The position numbers and the translations under genes were made by a program. A DNA stretch of 64,000 nucleotides from Microcoleus sp. LEGE 07076 (GTDB lineage Bacteria; Cyanobacteriota; Cyanobacteriia; Cyanobacteriales; Microcoleaceae). Of the stretch, positions 36,052-44,062 are shown one piece after another (positions within the stretch are counted from its first letter, which is position 1; each line of letters begins with the position of its first letter). The DNA is taken from NCBI RefSeq assembly GCF_015207455.1, contig NZ_JADEWV010000001.1, forward strand, positions 33,450-97,449, read 5' to 3'. The notes under the pieces were generated by a model. The model had not been told where the DNA came from. It did not search any database and saw only the letters and a list, made by a program, of their open reading frames with translations.

Positions 36052-36327
36052 ATGACTATTCTGAAACCCCGTTATAGCAAGCAAGAGTTTGCACGACTTG
36101 GCGATGAGATATACGATCGCATAGTGCGATCGCAAGTTGAGCCGAGTAACAAAGGTAAAATTGTGGCGATCGATATTGAGACAGGTGCATGGGAAATAGA
36201 TAGTAAGGAGATAATTGCCTGTAGCCGACTCCGAACCAAGTACCCCACTGCTCAAATATGGATCGTGCGCGTTGGTTCAACCTATGTCCGTCGTTTTAGT
36301 GCAACTCGCATCCAAAAAGCAAAATGA
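36052..36327 (+). CDS. Small hypothetical protein, likely first gene of an aspartic-protease pair
   Basis: 91 residues: YSKQEFARLGDEIYDRIVRS, KIVAIDIETGAWEID, ACSRLRTKYPTAQIWIVRVG, STYVRRFS. Members of this small family commonly sit directly upstream of a clan AA aspartic protease gene in cyanobacteria, with overlapping ATGA. Here the ATGA overlap is kept (36324-36327) but the protease frame ends after 19 codons. The pairing suggests a toxin-antitoxin-like module in decay; biochemical role not known. Confidence 0.65.
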   Translation: MTILKPRYSKQEFARLGDEIYDRIVRSQVEPSNKGKIVAIDIETGAWEIDSKEIIACSRLRTKYPTAQIWIVRVGSTYVRRFSATRIQKAK

Positions 36328-36383
36328 TTGCAGGAATAGTTAATAGCGACTATCAACCAATTATTCGCATATCAATAGAGTGA
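36324..36383 (+). pseudogene. Stub of a clan AA aspartic protease gene
   Basis: ATG overlaps the previous stop. The 19 residues MIAGIVNSDYQPIIRISIE match the usual N-terminus of these proteases (M-I-x-G-x-VN-x-x-x-x-x-x-I-x-I), then TGA. The catalytic DTG and the rest are missing downstream. Tentative because only 19 residues align. Confidence 0.45.
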
Positions 36384-36510
36384 CTATCAAAAAAATATAA
36401 AGTCTGACAAATTACTGCCCCGGATGCTGCTAAAAAAGTTGACAAAGGACGCTAATTGTGATAGTGATATTTACACATTCAAATATATAGTTATCGACGC
36501 ACTCGAAATA

Positions 36511-36575
36511 AAGAAACCGGGTTTTTAACCGAGATAGAGGCTTTCAAGCAAGTATTTGGGTAAAAACCCGGTTTC
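36511..36575. repeat. AGAAACCGGGTTTT inverted pair
   Basis: AAGAAACCGGGTTTTT (36511) and TAAAAACCCGGTTTC (36561-36575) are complementary and can pair over about 35 bases of spacer. Followed by GACGCACCCGTGCGTAAGTC, itself palindromic. Confidence 0.75.
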
Positions 36576-36650
36576 GACGCACCCGTGCGTAAGTCCTAAC
36601 AAAAATATGTCAAAAATCATTTATTAAATCTAAAAAATTATCGCGAACTT

Positions 36651-38036
36651 ATGAGCGAATCCTCAATCAAACCAGCCCGAATTACCCAAGTTATCCCCGA
36701 CAGCATCGCAGCCGAAATGGGATTTGAACCAGGAGATTCCATCGTCGCCGTCAACGGCCAAAAACCACGCGACTTGATCGACTATCAATTTCTGTGCGCC
36801 GACGAATTTCTGGAACTAGAAGTTTTAGATGGTAAGGGCAAAAGTCACAAGTTAGAAATAGAAAAAGATTATGACGAAGACTTGGGTGTTGAATTTGAAA
36901 CTGCCCTCTTCGACGGACTAATTCAGTGTAACAATCGCTGCCCTTTTTGCTTTATCGACCAACAGCCTCCGGGAAAGCGGGAAACTTTGTATCTTAAGGA
37001 TGATGACTACCGCCTCAGCTTTCTTTACGGCAGCTATTTGACTCTCTCCAATCTGACTCAAAAAGAATGGGACAGAATCGAACAGATGCGGCTTTCTCCT
37101 CTCTATGTTTCGGTGCACGCTACTGAACCGGAAGTGCGAATTCGGTTGCTGAAAAATTTAAGGGCGGGGAAGATTTTAGAACAGATTAAATGGTTTCAAG
37201 AGCGCCGCTTGCAAATTCACGCTCAAGTTGTGGTTTGTCCGGGAATTAATGATGGGGAACATTTGGAACGCACTTTGTTAGATTTGGCAAGGTTTCATAC
37301 CGGAAATATCCCGGCTGTGGCATCGGTGGCGGTGGTGCCGGTGGGTTTAACTCGGTTTCGCCCTGCTGAAGATGAATTAATTGCAGTAACTGCGGAAAAA
37401 GCGCGGGAAGTTATCGCGCAAGTGCATCAAATTCAAGGGGTTTTGAGTCAGGGGAAAGCAGGCGGAAAAGCCAAAAAAAAGAATTCAAAATCGGGCTGTA
37501 TTTGGCTGGCTGATGAATGGTTTTTAATCGCGGGTTTGGATTTGCCGTCGGCGGCTGATTACGAAGATTATCCCCAAATTGGTAACGGTGTGGGTTCGAT
37601 TCGCCAGTTTATCGGGCAGTTTGAAACGGCTTTTGCTAAGCTGCAACTGCTGCCGGTGATTCCGCCGCGCGAGTTGGTTTGGGTGGTGGGAAATGCTGTT
37701 GAAAAGGCTTTTGAGCCGATCGTACAACAACTAAACCAAATTCCCGGCTTGTCCGTCAAGATGGTGGCACTGTGCAGCCGCTACTGGGGACAAAGTATCA
37801 CCGTGACGGGTTTGCTCACCGGGCAAGATTTGCTGGAAGCTTTGCAAGGACACGACTTGGGAGATGGCATCTTGCTGCCGTCGGTGATGCTAAAACAGGG
37901 GGAACCGCGTTTTCTCGACGACATGACCGTAGAACAGCTCGCTAGCGAGCTGAAAACCCGGATTTTGCCGGTGAGCGGTGTAGAGGAACTAATCTCGGGG
38001 GCGATCGGTCTGGCAAATGCTGAGGTTGAATTCTAA
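36651..38036 (+). CDS. TIGR03279-type radical SAM/PDZ FeS protein
   Basis: 461 residues. N-terminal PDZ-like segment (ITQVIPDSIAAEMGFEPGDS, IVAVNGQKPRDLIDYQ; 11-46), then C93-x3-C97-x2-C100 (CNNRCPFCF), the [4Fe-4S] site of a radical-SAM-like barrel (YVSVHATEPEVRIRLLKN), and a C-terminal DUF512 domain (GCIWLADEWFLIAGLDLPS). This combination defines the cyanobacterial TIGR03279 family. Related proteins occur in Clostridia. Substrate unknown. Cluster-binding and S-adenosylmethionine use are family inference. A Lys-rich loop (GKAGGKAKKKNSKSG) is unusual. ATG at 36651; no neighbour close enough for an operon. Confidence 0.9.
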   Translation: MSESSIKPARITQVIPDSIAAEMGFEPGDSIVAVNGQKPRDLIDYQFLCADEFLELEVLDGKGKSHKLEIEKDYDEDLGVEFETALFDGLIQCNNRCPFCFIDQQPPGKRETLYLKDDDYRLSFLYGSYLTLSNLTQKEWDRIEQMRLSPLYVSVHATEPEVRIRLLKNLRAGKILEQIKWFQERRLQIHAQVVVCPGINDGEHLERTLLDLARFHTGNIPAVASVAVVPVGLTRFRPAEDELIAVTAEKAREVIAQVHQIQGVLSQGKAGGKAKKKNSKSGCIWLADEWFLIAGLDLPSAADYEDYPQIGNGVGSIRQFIGQFETAFAKLQLLPVIPPRELVWVVGNAVEKAFEPIVQQLNQIPGLSVKMVALCSRYWGQSITVTGLLTGQDLLEALQGHDLGDGILLPSVMLKQGEPRFLDDMTVEQLASELKTRILPVSGVEELISGAIGLANAEVEF

Positions 38037-38175
38037 ATTTTGAATCCAACATTGAAAAGTTAAGATGAGTAGGGTAATTCTGACTTGTAACTGGAGAGTT
38101 CAGACTACAAACTGGAAAATTGAGACCTCAATCTTGCTCTAAAATTGTCTCTTGAATTGCAGTAATTAAAAAATT

Positions 38176-40071
38176 ATGCGTGTTTTTCGTCAAATCATCG
38201 TGGTCGGAGTGGGCGCTGCAATTACTTTCAGCAACGCCGCACAGAATGCTTCGGCACAGCCCCCGGCTCAATCTCTCGACAGCTCGATCGGCTTGAACCA
38301 GCTCGAATTAGGGGAGAATGTTCGATCGACCTCGAACACTTCCTCAGAACCAGCTTCAGAACCCGAAGAATCGATCGCCCTCACCCCCCCAACCTCCGAG
38401 GCGGCTCCGCAAGGGGAAGCAAATATCGCAGCAACTGAGCCAACCAAGCCCGAGCAAGCATCAAAGCCCCAACAGGCTGCTCCGGCTTCCCCTTCAAATG
38501 CGCCTGCACAGAATCTGGCGCAGTCGGGAACGCCCGCAAATACAGTCTCTCAGCAGCCAATTCCGAGCGGCCCCAACAATGTTCCACTGCCGAATTTGCC
38601 AGCACCAACTCCCCGCGGCACTCCCACCGAAAGTTTCCCCCCTGTCACCCCGAAGGGCATTTTAGAAACCAATCCTCCGGCTTCCCTCGAACCCAACCCG
38701 AATCCGCTACAGTTTCCGACAAAGCCAGAGGATGTCAGGATCGAGCAAACTGAGTCAATTACCTTGCAGCAGGCGATCGATCTGGCCCGCCGCAACAGCC
38801 AAACTTTGCAAATCGCCCAAAAGCAAGTGGAACAAAGCCGATCGGCCGTGCGGGAACAGCAAGCCGCTCTTTATCCCGAACTGAATTTTCAAATGGACGC
38901 CAGCCGTTCTGTGACGGCCGGCGGAGAACTCGGAGTCCGGGCCGCACAGCGCCGCGTTGACTCTCAGGCGAGGCAAAGCGGGCAGCCCAGCACCAGTGTC
39001 GGGCAAAATTTAGGCAGCAACTCTCTCAACAACACTTTGCAGTTGAGCTACGATGTCGATTTGTTCGGCAGGCGGCGCGCTAACATCCGCGCGGCAGAGG
39101 AACAGTTGCGGCTTCGGGAACTGGACTTGGAACGCCAAGCCGAGCAACTCCGCTTCGACACTGCTGAGGCTTACTACAACTTGCAAAACTCGGACGGACA
39201 AGTTGCCATCCGCCAAGCTTCGGTGAGAAATGCCCAGCAAAGTTTGCGGGATGCCGAAGCTTTGGAACGGGCGGGGGTGGGAACCCGGTTTGCGGTGTTG
39301 CAGGCTCAGGCAAATTTGGCTAACGAACAGCAGCAACTGTCAGTGGCCCGCCGCGACCAGCGGGTGGCTCAGCGCCGTCTGGCCGAGATTTTGAATATCA
39401 GCCAGTCGGCTAACTTGACGGCGGCTGACCCGATCGAACAAGCGGGCTCTTGGCGGCTGTCTTTGGAAGAAAGTATTGTCCAGGCTGTTAAGAACCGCCC
39501 CGAGTTGGAACAGCAGTTGGTGCAGAGGGATATCAGCAAGCAGCAGAGGCGATCGATTTTGGCGGGGCGTTTGCCTCAACTGAGCGTCGGGGCTGCCTAC
39601 AACGTGCTGGGGCAAGACCCTGACGACCCGAACCCGTTTGCTACTCGCGGCTGGGCGGACGGCTATTCGGTGCGGGCGAGTCTGACTTGGAATATCTTCG
39701 ACGGGGGCGCGGCAAACGCCCGGGCCAAACAGCGGGAGGCTGATATGACGATCGCTGAAACTCGCTTCGACCAACTCCGCAACCAAGTGCGCCGGGAAGT
39801 TGAACAAGCTTATTATGGCTTGGAGTCGAGTTTTGAGAATATCGAAACTTCTGAGGCGGGGGTTTTGCAGGCGAGAGAAGCTCTGCGTTTGGCGAGACTG
39901 CGGTTTCAAGCTGGCGTGGGTACTCAGACGGATGTGATTCAGGCGGAAACTGATTTGACTAGGGCTGAGAGAAACCGATTGTCGGCAATTATCACCTACA
40001 ACCAGGGGCTTTCGTCTCTGCAGCGGGCTGTGAGCAATCTTCCTACTAATAACCTCTCTGATACTCCTTGA
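38176..40071 (+). CDS. TolC-family outer membrane efflux protein
   Basis: 631 residues. N-terminal hydrophobic stretch (IIVVGVGAAITFSNAAQNAS, AQ) as signal peptide; residues about 30-185 form a Pro/Ala/Ser/Gln-rich unstructured linker, unusual in length. Residues 190-625 are two OEP repeats of the TolC fold: SITLQQAIDLARRNSQTLQI, TLQLSYDVDLFGRRRANIRA, ALERAGVGTRFAVLQAQANL and the second set WNIFDGGAANARAKQREADM, RLARLRFQAGVGTQTDVIQA. Outer membrane channel for type I secretion or efflux. No inner-membrane partner beside it. The linker could span the thick cyanobacterial peptidoglycan (inference). Confidence 0.92.
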   Translation: MRVFRQIIVVGVGAAITFSNAAQNASAQPPAQSLDSSIGLNQLELGENVRSTSNTSSEPASEPEESIALTPPTSEAAPQGEANIAATEPTKPEQASKPQQAAPASPSNAPAQNLAQSGTPANTVSQQPIPSGPNNVPLPNLPAPTPRGTPTESFPPVTPKGILETNPPASLEPNPNPLQFPTKPEDVRIEQTESITLQQAIDLARRNSQTLQIAQKQVEQSRSAVREQQAALYPELNFQMDASRSVTAGGELGVRAAQRRVDSQARQSGQPSTSVGQNLGSNSLNNTLQLSYDVDLFGRRRANIRAAEEQLRLRELDLERQAEQLRFDTAEAYYNLQNSDGQVAIRQASVRNAQQSLRDAEALERAGVGTRFAVLQAQANLANEQQQLSVARRDQRVAQRRLAEILNISQSANLTAADPIEQAGSWRLSLEESIVQAVKNRPELEQQLVQRDISKQQRRSILAGRLPQLSVGAAYNVLGQDPDDPNPFATRGWADGYSVRASLTWNIFDGGAANARAKQREADMTIAETRFDQLRNQVRREVEQAYYGLESSFENIETSEAGVLQAREALRLARLRFQAGVGTQTDVIQAETDLTRAERNRLSAIITYNQGLSSLQRAVSNLPTNNLSDTP

Positions 40072-40404
40072 TGCCAGTTTCCCAAACAAAAAAATTCAAC
40101 TGTAGCTCAACTCCACACCCGTATCTCGTCAGAACTCCCCCGGCATCCCCGGAATCGTTGCGGGGACGAAACAGCCGTTTCCGGTTCCCCCCTCCAACGC
40201 GGGCGATCGAAGCGCGATCGCAATCTGTAACTGCGTTTGACCTGGTTGTTGACAGGGTTTGGGTGGGGCGATTCCCGAACCGGGATAGCTGCGATCGGGC
40301 GCACCTCGAATCGCCAAGGCAATTAGACAAGGGGTATTAAACGTCCTACACATTAGTTAATATTTTGTAATAGAGTTCCATATCAACTGCGTTAAGGATC
40401 GGCA
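40072..40404. other. Intergenic region, no gene
   Basis: GC-rich frames in several phases are not supported. CGGAATCGTTGCGGGGA (about 40149) resembles CGTAATCGTTGCGGGGG at about 45341, a minor dispersed repeat. AAGGA precedes the ferredoxin ATG by six bases. Confidence 0.5.
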
Positions 40405-40701
40405 ATGGCTAATATCAAGTTTGTCAAGGAAAATCAGGAAGTCATCGCAGCAGACGGAGCCAATTTGCGGCTCAAAGCTCTAGAAAACCGGATCGATTTG
40501 TACACCTTTTCGGGAAAGATGATGAATTGCGGGGGCTACGGTCAATGCGGTACCTGCATTGTGGAAATTGTCGAGGGAAGTGAAAATCTGTCGCCCCGCA
40601 CTGACTTTGAGAACCGCAAGCTCAAGAAAAAGCCCGAAAACTATCGGTTGCCTTGTCAAACTACCGTCAACGGCCCAGTCAGCGTGAAGACTAAGCCGTA
40701 G
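40405..40701 (+). CDS. [2Fe-2S] ferredoxin
   Basis: 98 residues. Ligands C42, C48, C51 and C84: [11 protein letters not shown] gives C-x5-C-x2-C, one residue longer than the plant-type C-x4-C-x2-C of the main photosynthetic ferredoxin, and PCQTTV supplies the fourth. ATG with AAGGA six bases upstream. It belongs to the minor ferredoxins of cyanobacteria and lies close to psbM. Soluble electron carrier; partner not known. The C-terminal SVKTKP is basic, which differs from acidic PetF1. Confidence 0.9.
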   Translation: MANIKFVKENQEVIAADGANLRLKALENRIDLYTFSGKMMNCGGYGQCGTCIVEIVEGSENLSPRTDFENRKLKKKPENYRLPCQTTVNGPVSVKTKP

Positions 40702-40900
40702 CTGCCGGTGGGAAGGGAGCCGAAAAGCATGGGCCAAACAGAGCAAAAGGAAATCAAAATTCTTGGATTCTGAATTTTGATTTTTTCACCTATTCAACTG
40801 TCTAGTGCTGCCTTCTGCGACATTCGAGTTTTCCTTTTGCCTTTGAGTGCTATGCTAGTTGTGTGTGTTTTCCTATTTTTTGACAGAGGCGGGGGTCTTT

Positions 40901-41014
40901 ATGGAAGTTAACGATTTAGGGTTTGTGGCAACCATTCTGTTTGTATTGGTTCCCAGCGTTTTTCTCATCATTCTGTACATTCAAACAGCTAGCCGTCAAG
41001 GTGGAAAAGAATAA
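40901..41014 (+). CDS. psbM: Photosystem II protein M
   Basis: 37 residues, [20 protein letters not shown] then [17 protein letters not shown]. One transmembrane helix. Very similar to PsbM, which lies at the photosystem II dimer interface. Start ATG directly follows GGCGGGGGTCTTT. An intrinsic terminator follows 40 bases after the stop. Its shortness means routine gene calling easily misses it; the match to the family is unambiguous. Lies 200 bases after the ferredoxin gene. Confidence 0.96.
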   Translation: MEVNDLGFVATILFVLVPSVFLIILYIQTASRQGGKE

Positions 41015-41053
41015 TAGCAATTGCTGCTATTTTTGTCTGGCTTTGCTAGTTGC

Positions 41054-41092
41054 AAAAAAAGCGCCAACAGCTATTGCTGCGGCGCTTTTTTG
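41054..41092 (+). terminator. Intrinsic terminator of psbM
   Basis: AAAAAAAGCGCC, loop AACAGCTATTGCTGC, GGCGCTTTTTT: a G/C stem flanked by A and T runs, 40 bases after the psbM stop. Symmetrical, so it may work both ways. Confidence 0.85.
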
Positions 41093-41221
41093 GTGGCGTG
41101 TTGAGTTTTTGTGGCTAACTAGGGCTTGCTGAATAAATCTTCGAGCGATCGAGTAACGGCAGGTGCAAGGCTCCCCGACACTCCTGGATGCAGATAACTT
41201 CAAGAATTGAGAAGAAAAGAA

Positions 41222-41268
41222 GTAGGGTGCGTCAGCTATAAATCTCAAATCTACGCTCCGCACCCTAC
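41222..41268. repeat. GTAGGGTGCGT hairpin repeat
   Basis: GTAGGGTGCG (41222) and CGCACCCTAC (41259-41268) form an inverted pair; a common dispersed element in cyanobacterial genomes. It ends 21 bases before the universal stress protein stop. Confidence 0.7.
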
Positions 41269-41288
41269 TGCTGGCGGGCGATGAAAGT

Positions 41289-42143
41289 TTAGCCGACGAC
41301 TGTGCGGGCTAGCAAGACGGGACAGTTGGCGTAGACTCGCACGTAGTCTGAGAGGGAATTTCCTAAAAGTCGATCGAGATCCAGAAAGTTTTTAGCAACA
41401 TTGGGCCGCCGATCCGGGGAACCGATTACTAATAAATCGGCATTCACCTCGTCTGCAATCCGACAAATTTCTTCCCCGGGCTTGCCTGTGGCACTGATGC
41501 AGCGGTAGCTAACTCCCATTTGTTTTGCCAGTGCTACTGCAGGAGCTAATACCGGGTCTTTTTCAGCAGTTGCTGTTAAATCTTCGGTGGATTTTCCCGT
41601 CAAATCTTTGGTGACGTGTACTAGAATTATCTGTCCGCCGCTAACTTCTTTGACAAAAGATAGGGCTAGTTCTAAGGATTGTTTTGCGGATTCGGATTTA
41701 TCGAGGGCGACCATGACGCGCCTGATTTTTTTGACGTAGATGTCGTCTTTTACTAATAACATCGGTCTGGATGTTAGCTGGAAAACGTACTGGCTGACTG
41801 AGTTTTCCAAAATCGATTGCAGCCGTCCCAATCCCCGGGAACCCATAATCACTAAGTCGGATTTTTCTTCTTCTGCGACTTGGCAAACTGTGGTTTTTGG
41901 GTCTCCCTGTTTCAGCCGGGGATTGACTTTGCTGGGATCTATTTTTAAAGACTGGACTGCTTGTGCTAAAATCTTACCTCCTTCTTCCAACTTGTCGGCC
42001 ATGCCGTCGGATGTTACTTGGGGCGGCACGACGTGCAAGACGGTGACAGAGGTTTGTTGCATGGCAGGGATGTCCATCAACATATTAAACATTTCTTCGC
42101 ACAAGCCCCGACCGGCGACGGCTACTAAAATTTTTTCTATCAT
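41289..42143 (-). CDS. Tandem universal stress protein
   Basis: 284 residues, two UspA domains (1-138 and about 140-284). The first has the ATP-binding pattern G-x2-G-x9-S (VIMGSRGLGRLQSILENSVS); the second has VIGSPDRRPNVAKNF and LLGNSLSDYVRV, where the glycine pattern is degraded. Soluble stress or regulatory protein; ATP binding in domain 1 is inferred. ATG at 42141-42143. Divergent from the thioesterase gene (144 bases between). Confidence 0.9.
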   Translation of the reverse strand: MIEKILVAVAGRGLCEEMFNMLMDIPAMQQTSVTVLHVVPPQVTSDGMADKLEEGGKILAQAVQSLKIDPSKVNPRLKQGDPKTTVCQVAEEEKSDLVIMGSRGLGRLQSILENSVSQYVFQLTSRPMLLVKDDIYVKKIRRVMVALDKSESAKQSLELALSFVKEVSGGQIILVHVTKDLTGKSTEDLTATAEKDPVLAPAVALAKQMGVSYRCISATGKPGEEICRIADEVNADLLVIGSPDRRPNVAKNFLDLDRLLGNSLSDYVRVYANCPVLLARTVVG

Positions 42144-42287
42144 GGTTTTTGGCAGTAAAAAACAGTTGAGTTTTCTTGTGTGACCCTCTCGCTAGGGCGT
42201 TGGTACTCTAGTGGCTTAATGTCAAGCATAAGCTTGAAGTTTGCTTTATGATTTGTAGAAATGTAGCGTTTTGGAACAATTTGTAAC

Positions 42288-42788
42288 GTGTTAGAGAACG
42301 ATCGAACTCAAGCAGAACTCGCAGCGGCTGGTGCTATTCAAAATCGGTCTGGAATGGACTCTGAGGGCTGGTTTGAATATTTGGTGCGAGTCTACCCTCA
42401 CCATACTGACTACTCAGGTATGGTTTGGCACGGGACTTATCTGGCTTGGATGGAGGAAGCGCGGGTGGAAAGTTTGCGCTCTCTGGGCATTGAGTATGCA
42501 GAGTGGGTGGCGCAGGGTTTGGAATTGCCCGTGGTGCAGCTTTCGCTGCGCTACCACCGCTCTGTAAAAATGGGTCAATTGGTGGCTATCAGAACGCGGA
42601 TGGCTGCGAGCGAGGGTGTGCGGCTGCTTTGGGATTACGAAATTCGATCGCCCGATACTCAGGAGTTATACGTGACGGCGCAGGTAACTTTGGTTGGTGT
42701 CGATCGGGACAAGGGCAAGATTATCCGGCAATTGCCGCCGGCGCTGAAGGAGGCTTTGACCAGGCTTTCTGTTAAACCTTCAACCTAA
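42288..42788 (+). CDS. Hot-dog fold acyl-CoA thioesterase
   Basis: 166 residues from GTG 42288; an ATG at 42354 (MDSEGWFEYLVRVYPHHTDY) is also possible and would give 144 residues, closer to the usual 135-145. YPHHTDYSGMVWHGTYLAWM with the catalytic Asp, EEARVESLRSLG and LPVVQLSLRYHRSVKMGQ are the 4-hydroxybenzoyl-CoA thioesterase-family pattern; in cyanobacteria a member hydrolyses DHNA-CoA in phylloquinone synthesis. Whether this is that enzyme cannot be told. No operon partner. Confidence 0.82.
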   Translation: MLENDRTQAELAAAGAIQNRSGMDSEGWFEYLVRVYPHHTDYSGMVWHGTYLAWMEEARVESLRSLGIEYAEWVAQGLELPVVQLSLRYHRSVKMGQLVAIRTRMAASEGVRLLWDYEIRSPDTQELYVTAQVTLVGVDRDKGKIIRQLPPALKEALTRLSVKPST

Positions 42789-42830
42789 GCTGCTGTCAAT
42801 TATCAAACATATAGTCCTGCACGGGTCGCC

Positions 42831-42896
42831 AGAAACCTGGTTTTTTGTACCAAACTTCTTGACAGCCTTCGCTCCCGACCGAAAACCCGGTTTCTC
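42831..42896. repeat. AGAAACCTGGTTTTTT inverted pair
   Basis: CAGAAACCTGGTTTTTT (42830) and GAAAACCCGGTTTCTC (42881) are members of the CCGGGTTT hairpin family. It occupies most of the 188-base gap between the thioesterase and the transporter gene. Confidence 0.75.
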
Positions 42897-42976
42897 GAAT
42901 CAGAAGTGGGTAATTTCTGACAGGGTTTTGGCATTCTTCTAATTTATATCTTCAGCCTTCGCGGGAACTTGAAATA

Positions 42977-44062
42977 ATGTCAAAAAATCTGAAATCGCCC
43001 GATATAAATATTGATAAGCAGCCCAATGTATTGGAGGATAATGAGTTAATATCTGCGTTATCAACTGAAGAAAAAAGTATTGTTTCGGGAAATCAGGACA
43101 ATTTAAACAACGGTGAATTAGCTGAAAGTCAAGGTAAAATTTGGGCGATCGGAACGCTGTCGGCGGCGCTGCTGGCGGTGTCGCTGGCCGCCATTTTTAT
43201 TAGGTTGAGCGAACGGGAAATCAGCCCGAATGCTACGGTTTTTAACCGCTTGTGGATAGCAACTGCGGTATTTGGACTGTGGAACGGTGCAAAAGAAGCG
43301 CGCCGCCGAATGTCTGGGGCTGAGGTTGATGAAGGGCGATCGGGCTACACTCTGCGCGATGTGATGCTACTAACAGCCGTCGGCGTGGTTTCTTCTGCTT
43401 CGCTGGGTTTCTGGGCTTGGTCGCTGAGTCAAACTAATGTCGCTAATTCTACTGTACTCCGCAACTTAACTCCTTTATTTACTACTTTGGGGGGATGGCT
43501 GCTGTTGGGACGGCGTTTTGACAGCAGGTTTTTGCTGGGACTGGTGGTGGCTTTGTCTGGTGGAATTGCGATCGGCATAGACGACTTGCAAACAGCGGGA
43601 GACAACTTTGCCGGGGACATTGCTGCTATGTTATCAGCAATGTTTTACGCAGCAAATCTGCTGATTGCGGAACATTTGCGAACCAAGTTCCCGGCGACAA
43701 TTATATTGATGTGGCGCTGTTTTATTGGCAGCATCTTGGTTTTGCCGCTAGTTTTGCTGGCGGGCGATCGAGTTTTCCCTTATTCTTGGCAAGGATGGCT
43801 GGCAGTAATTGCTTTAGCCGTGATTTGCCAAGCTTTCGGCCAAGGACTTCTCATCCACAGTCTCGGAAGTTTGTCATCGGGATTTGTCGCCATTTTTCTG
43901 CTGTTAGAACCCGTAATTACGGCGATTATTGCCGGGATGCTGTTTTCGGAAAAATTGAGCTTGTTTAATTGGTTCGCTTTCTCTGTAGTTTTGGCTGGAA
44001 TATATTTGGCAACATCTAGTAGTTCTGCCGATCGCAAATCACACAAAAAGGAAAAAAATTAA
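42977..44062 (+). CDS. DMT/EamA-family transporter
   Basis: 361 residues, ten predicted membrane helices in two EamA repeats: first TLSAALLAVSLAAIFIRLSE to LGGWLLLGRRFDSRFLLGLV, second AAMLSAMFYAANLLIAEHL to FVAIFLLLEPVITAIIAGML. A 55-residue charged cytoplasmic N-terminus precedes. EamA proteins export amino acids, nucleosides or other small metabolites. Stop and the ATG of the next gene abut (TAAATG at 44060-44065), so it is probably co-translated with an ATP-grasp ligase, hinting that it exports that ligase's product (inference). Confidence 0.88.
   Translation: MSKNLKSPDINIDKQPNVLEDNELISALSTEEKSIVSGNQDNLNNGELAESQGKIWAIGTLSAALLAVSLAAIFIRLSEREISPNATVFNRLWIATAVFGLWNGAKEARRRMSGAEVDEGRSGYTLRDVMLLTAVGVVSSASLGFWAWSLSQTNVANSTVLRNLTPLFTTLGGWLLLGRRFDSRFLLGLVVALSGGIAIGIDDLQTAGDNFAGDIAAMLSAMFYAANLLIAEHLRTKFPATIILMWRCFIGSILVLPLVLLAGDRVFPYSWQGWLAVIALAVICQAFGQGLLIHSLGSLSSGFVAIFLLLEPVITAIIAGMLFSEKLSLFNWFAFSVVLAGIYLATSSSSADRKSHKKEKN

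Noticed and set aside
36480..36650. Possible CRISPR-like spaced repeats among the AGAAACCGGGTTTT copies
   Set aside because: Copies are inverted pairs, not regularly spaced direct repeats, and there are no cas genes.
39340..40330. 249-codon minus-strand frame over the TolC gene 3' part and neighbours to 40330
   Set aside because: Arg/Leu/Ser-rich composition typical of antisense frames; the plus strand is an unambiguous TolC-family gene.
41130..41150. AGGGCTTGCTGAATAAATC, similar to terminal repeats of some insertion sequences
   Set aside because: No second inverted end or transposase fragment was found nearby, so an insertion sequence remnant cannot be supported.
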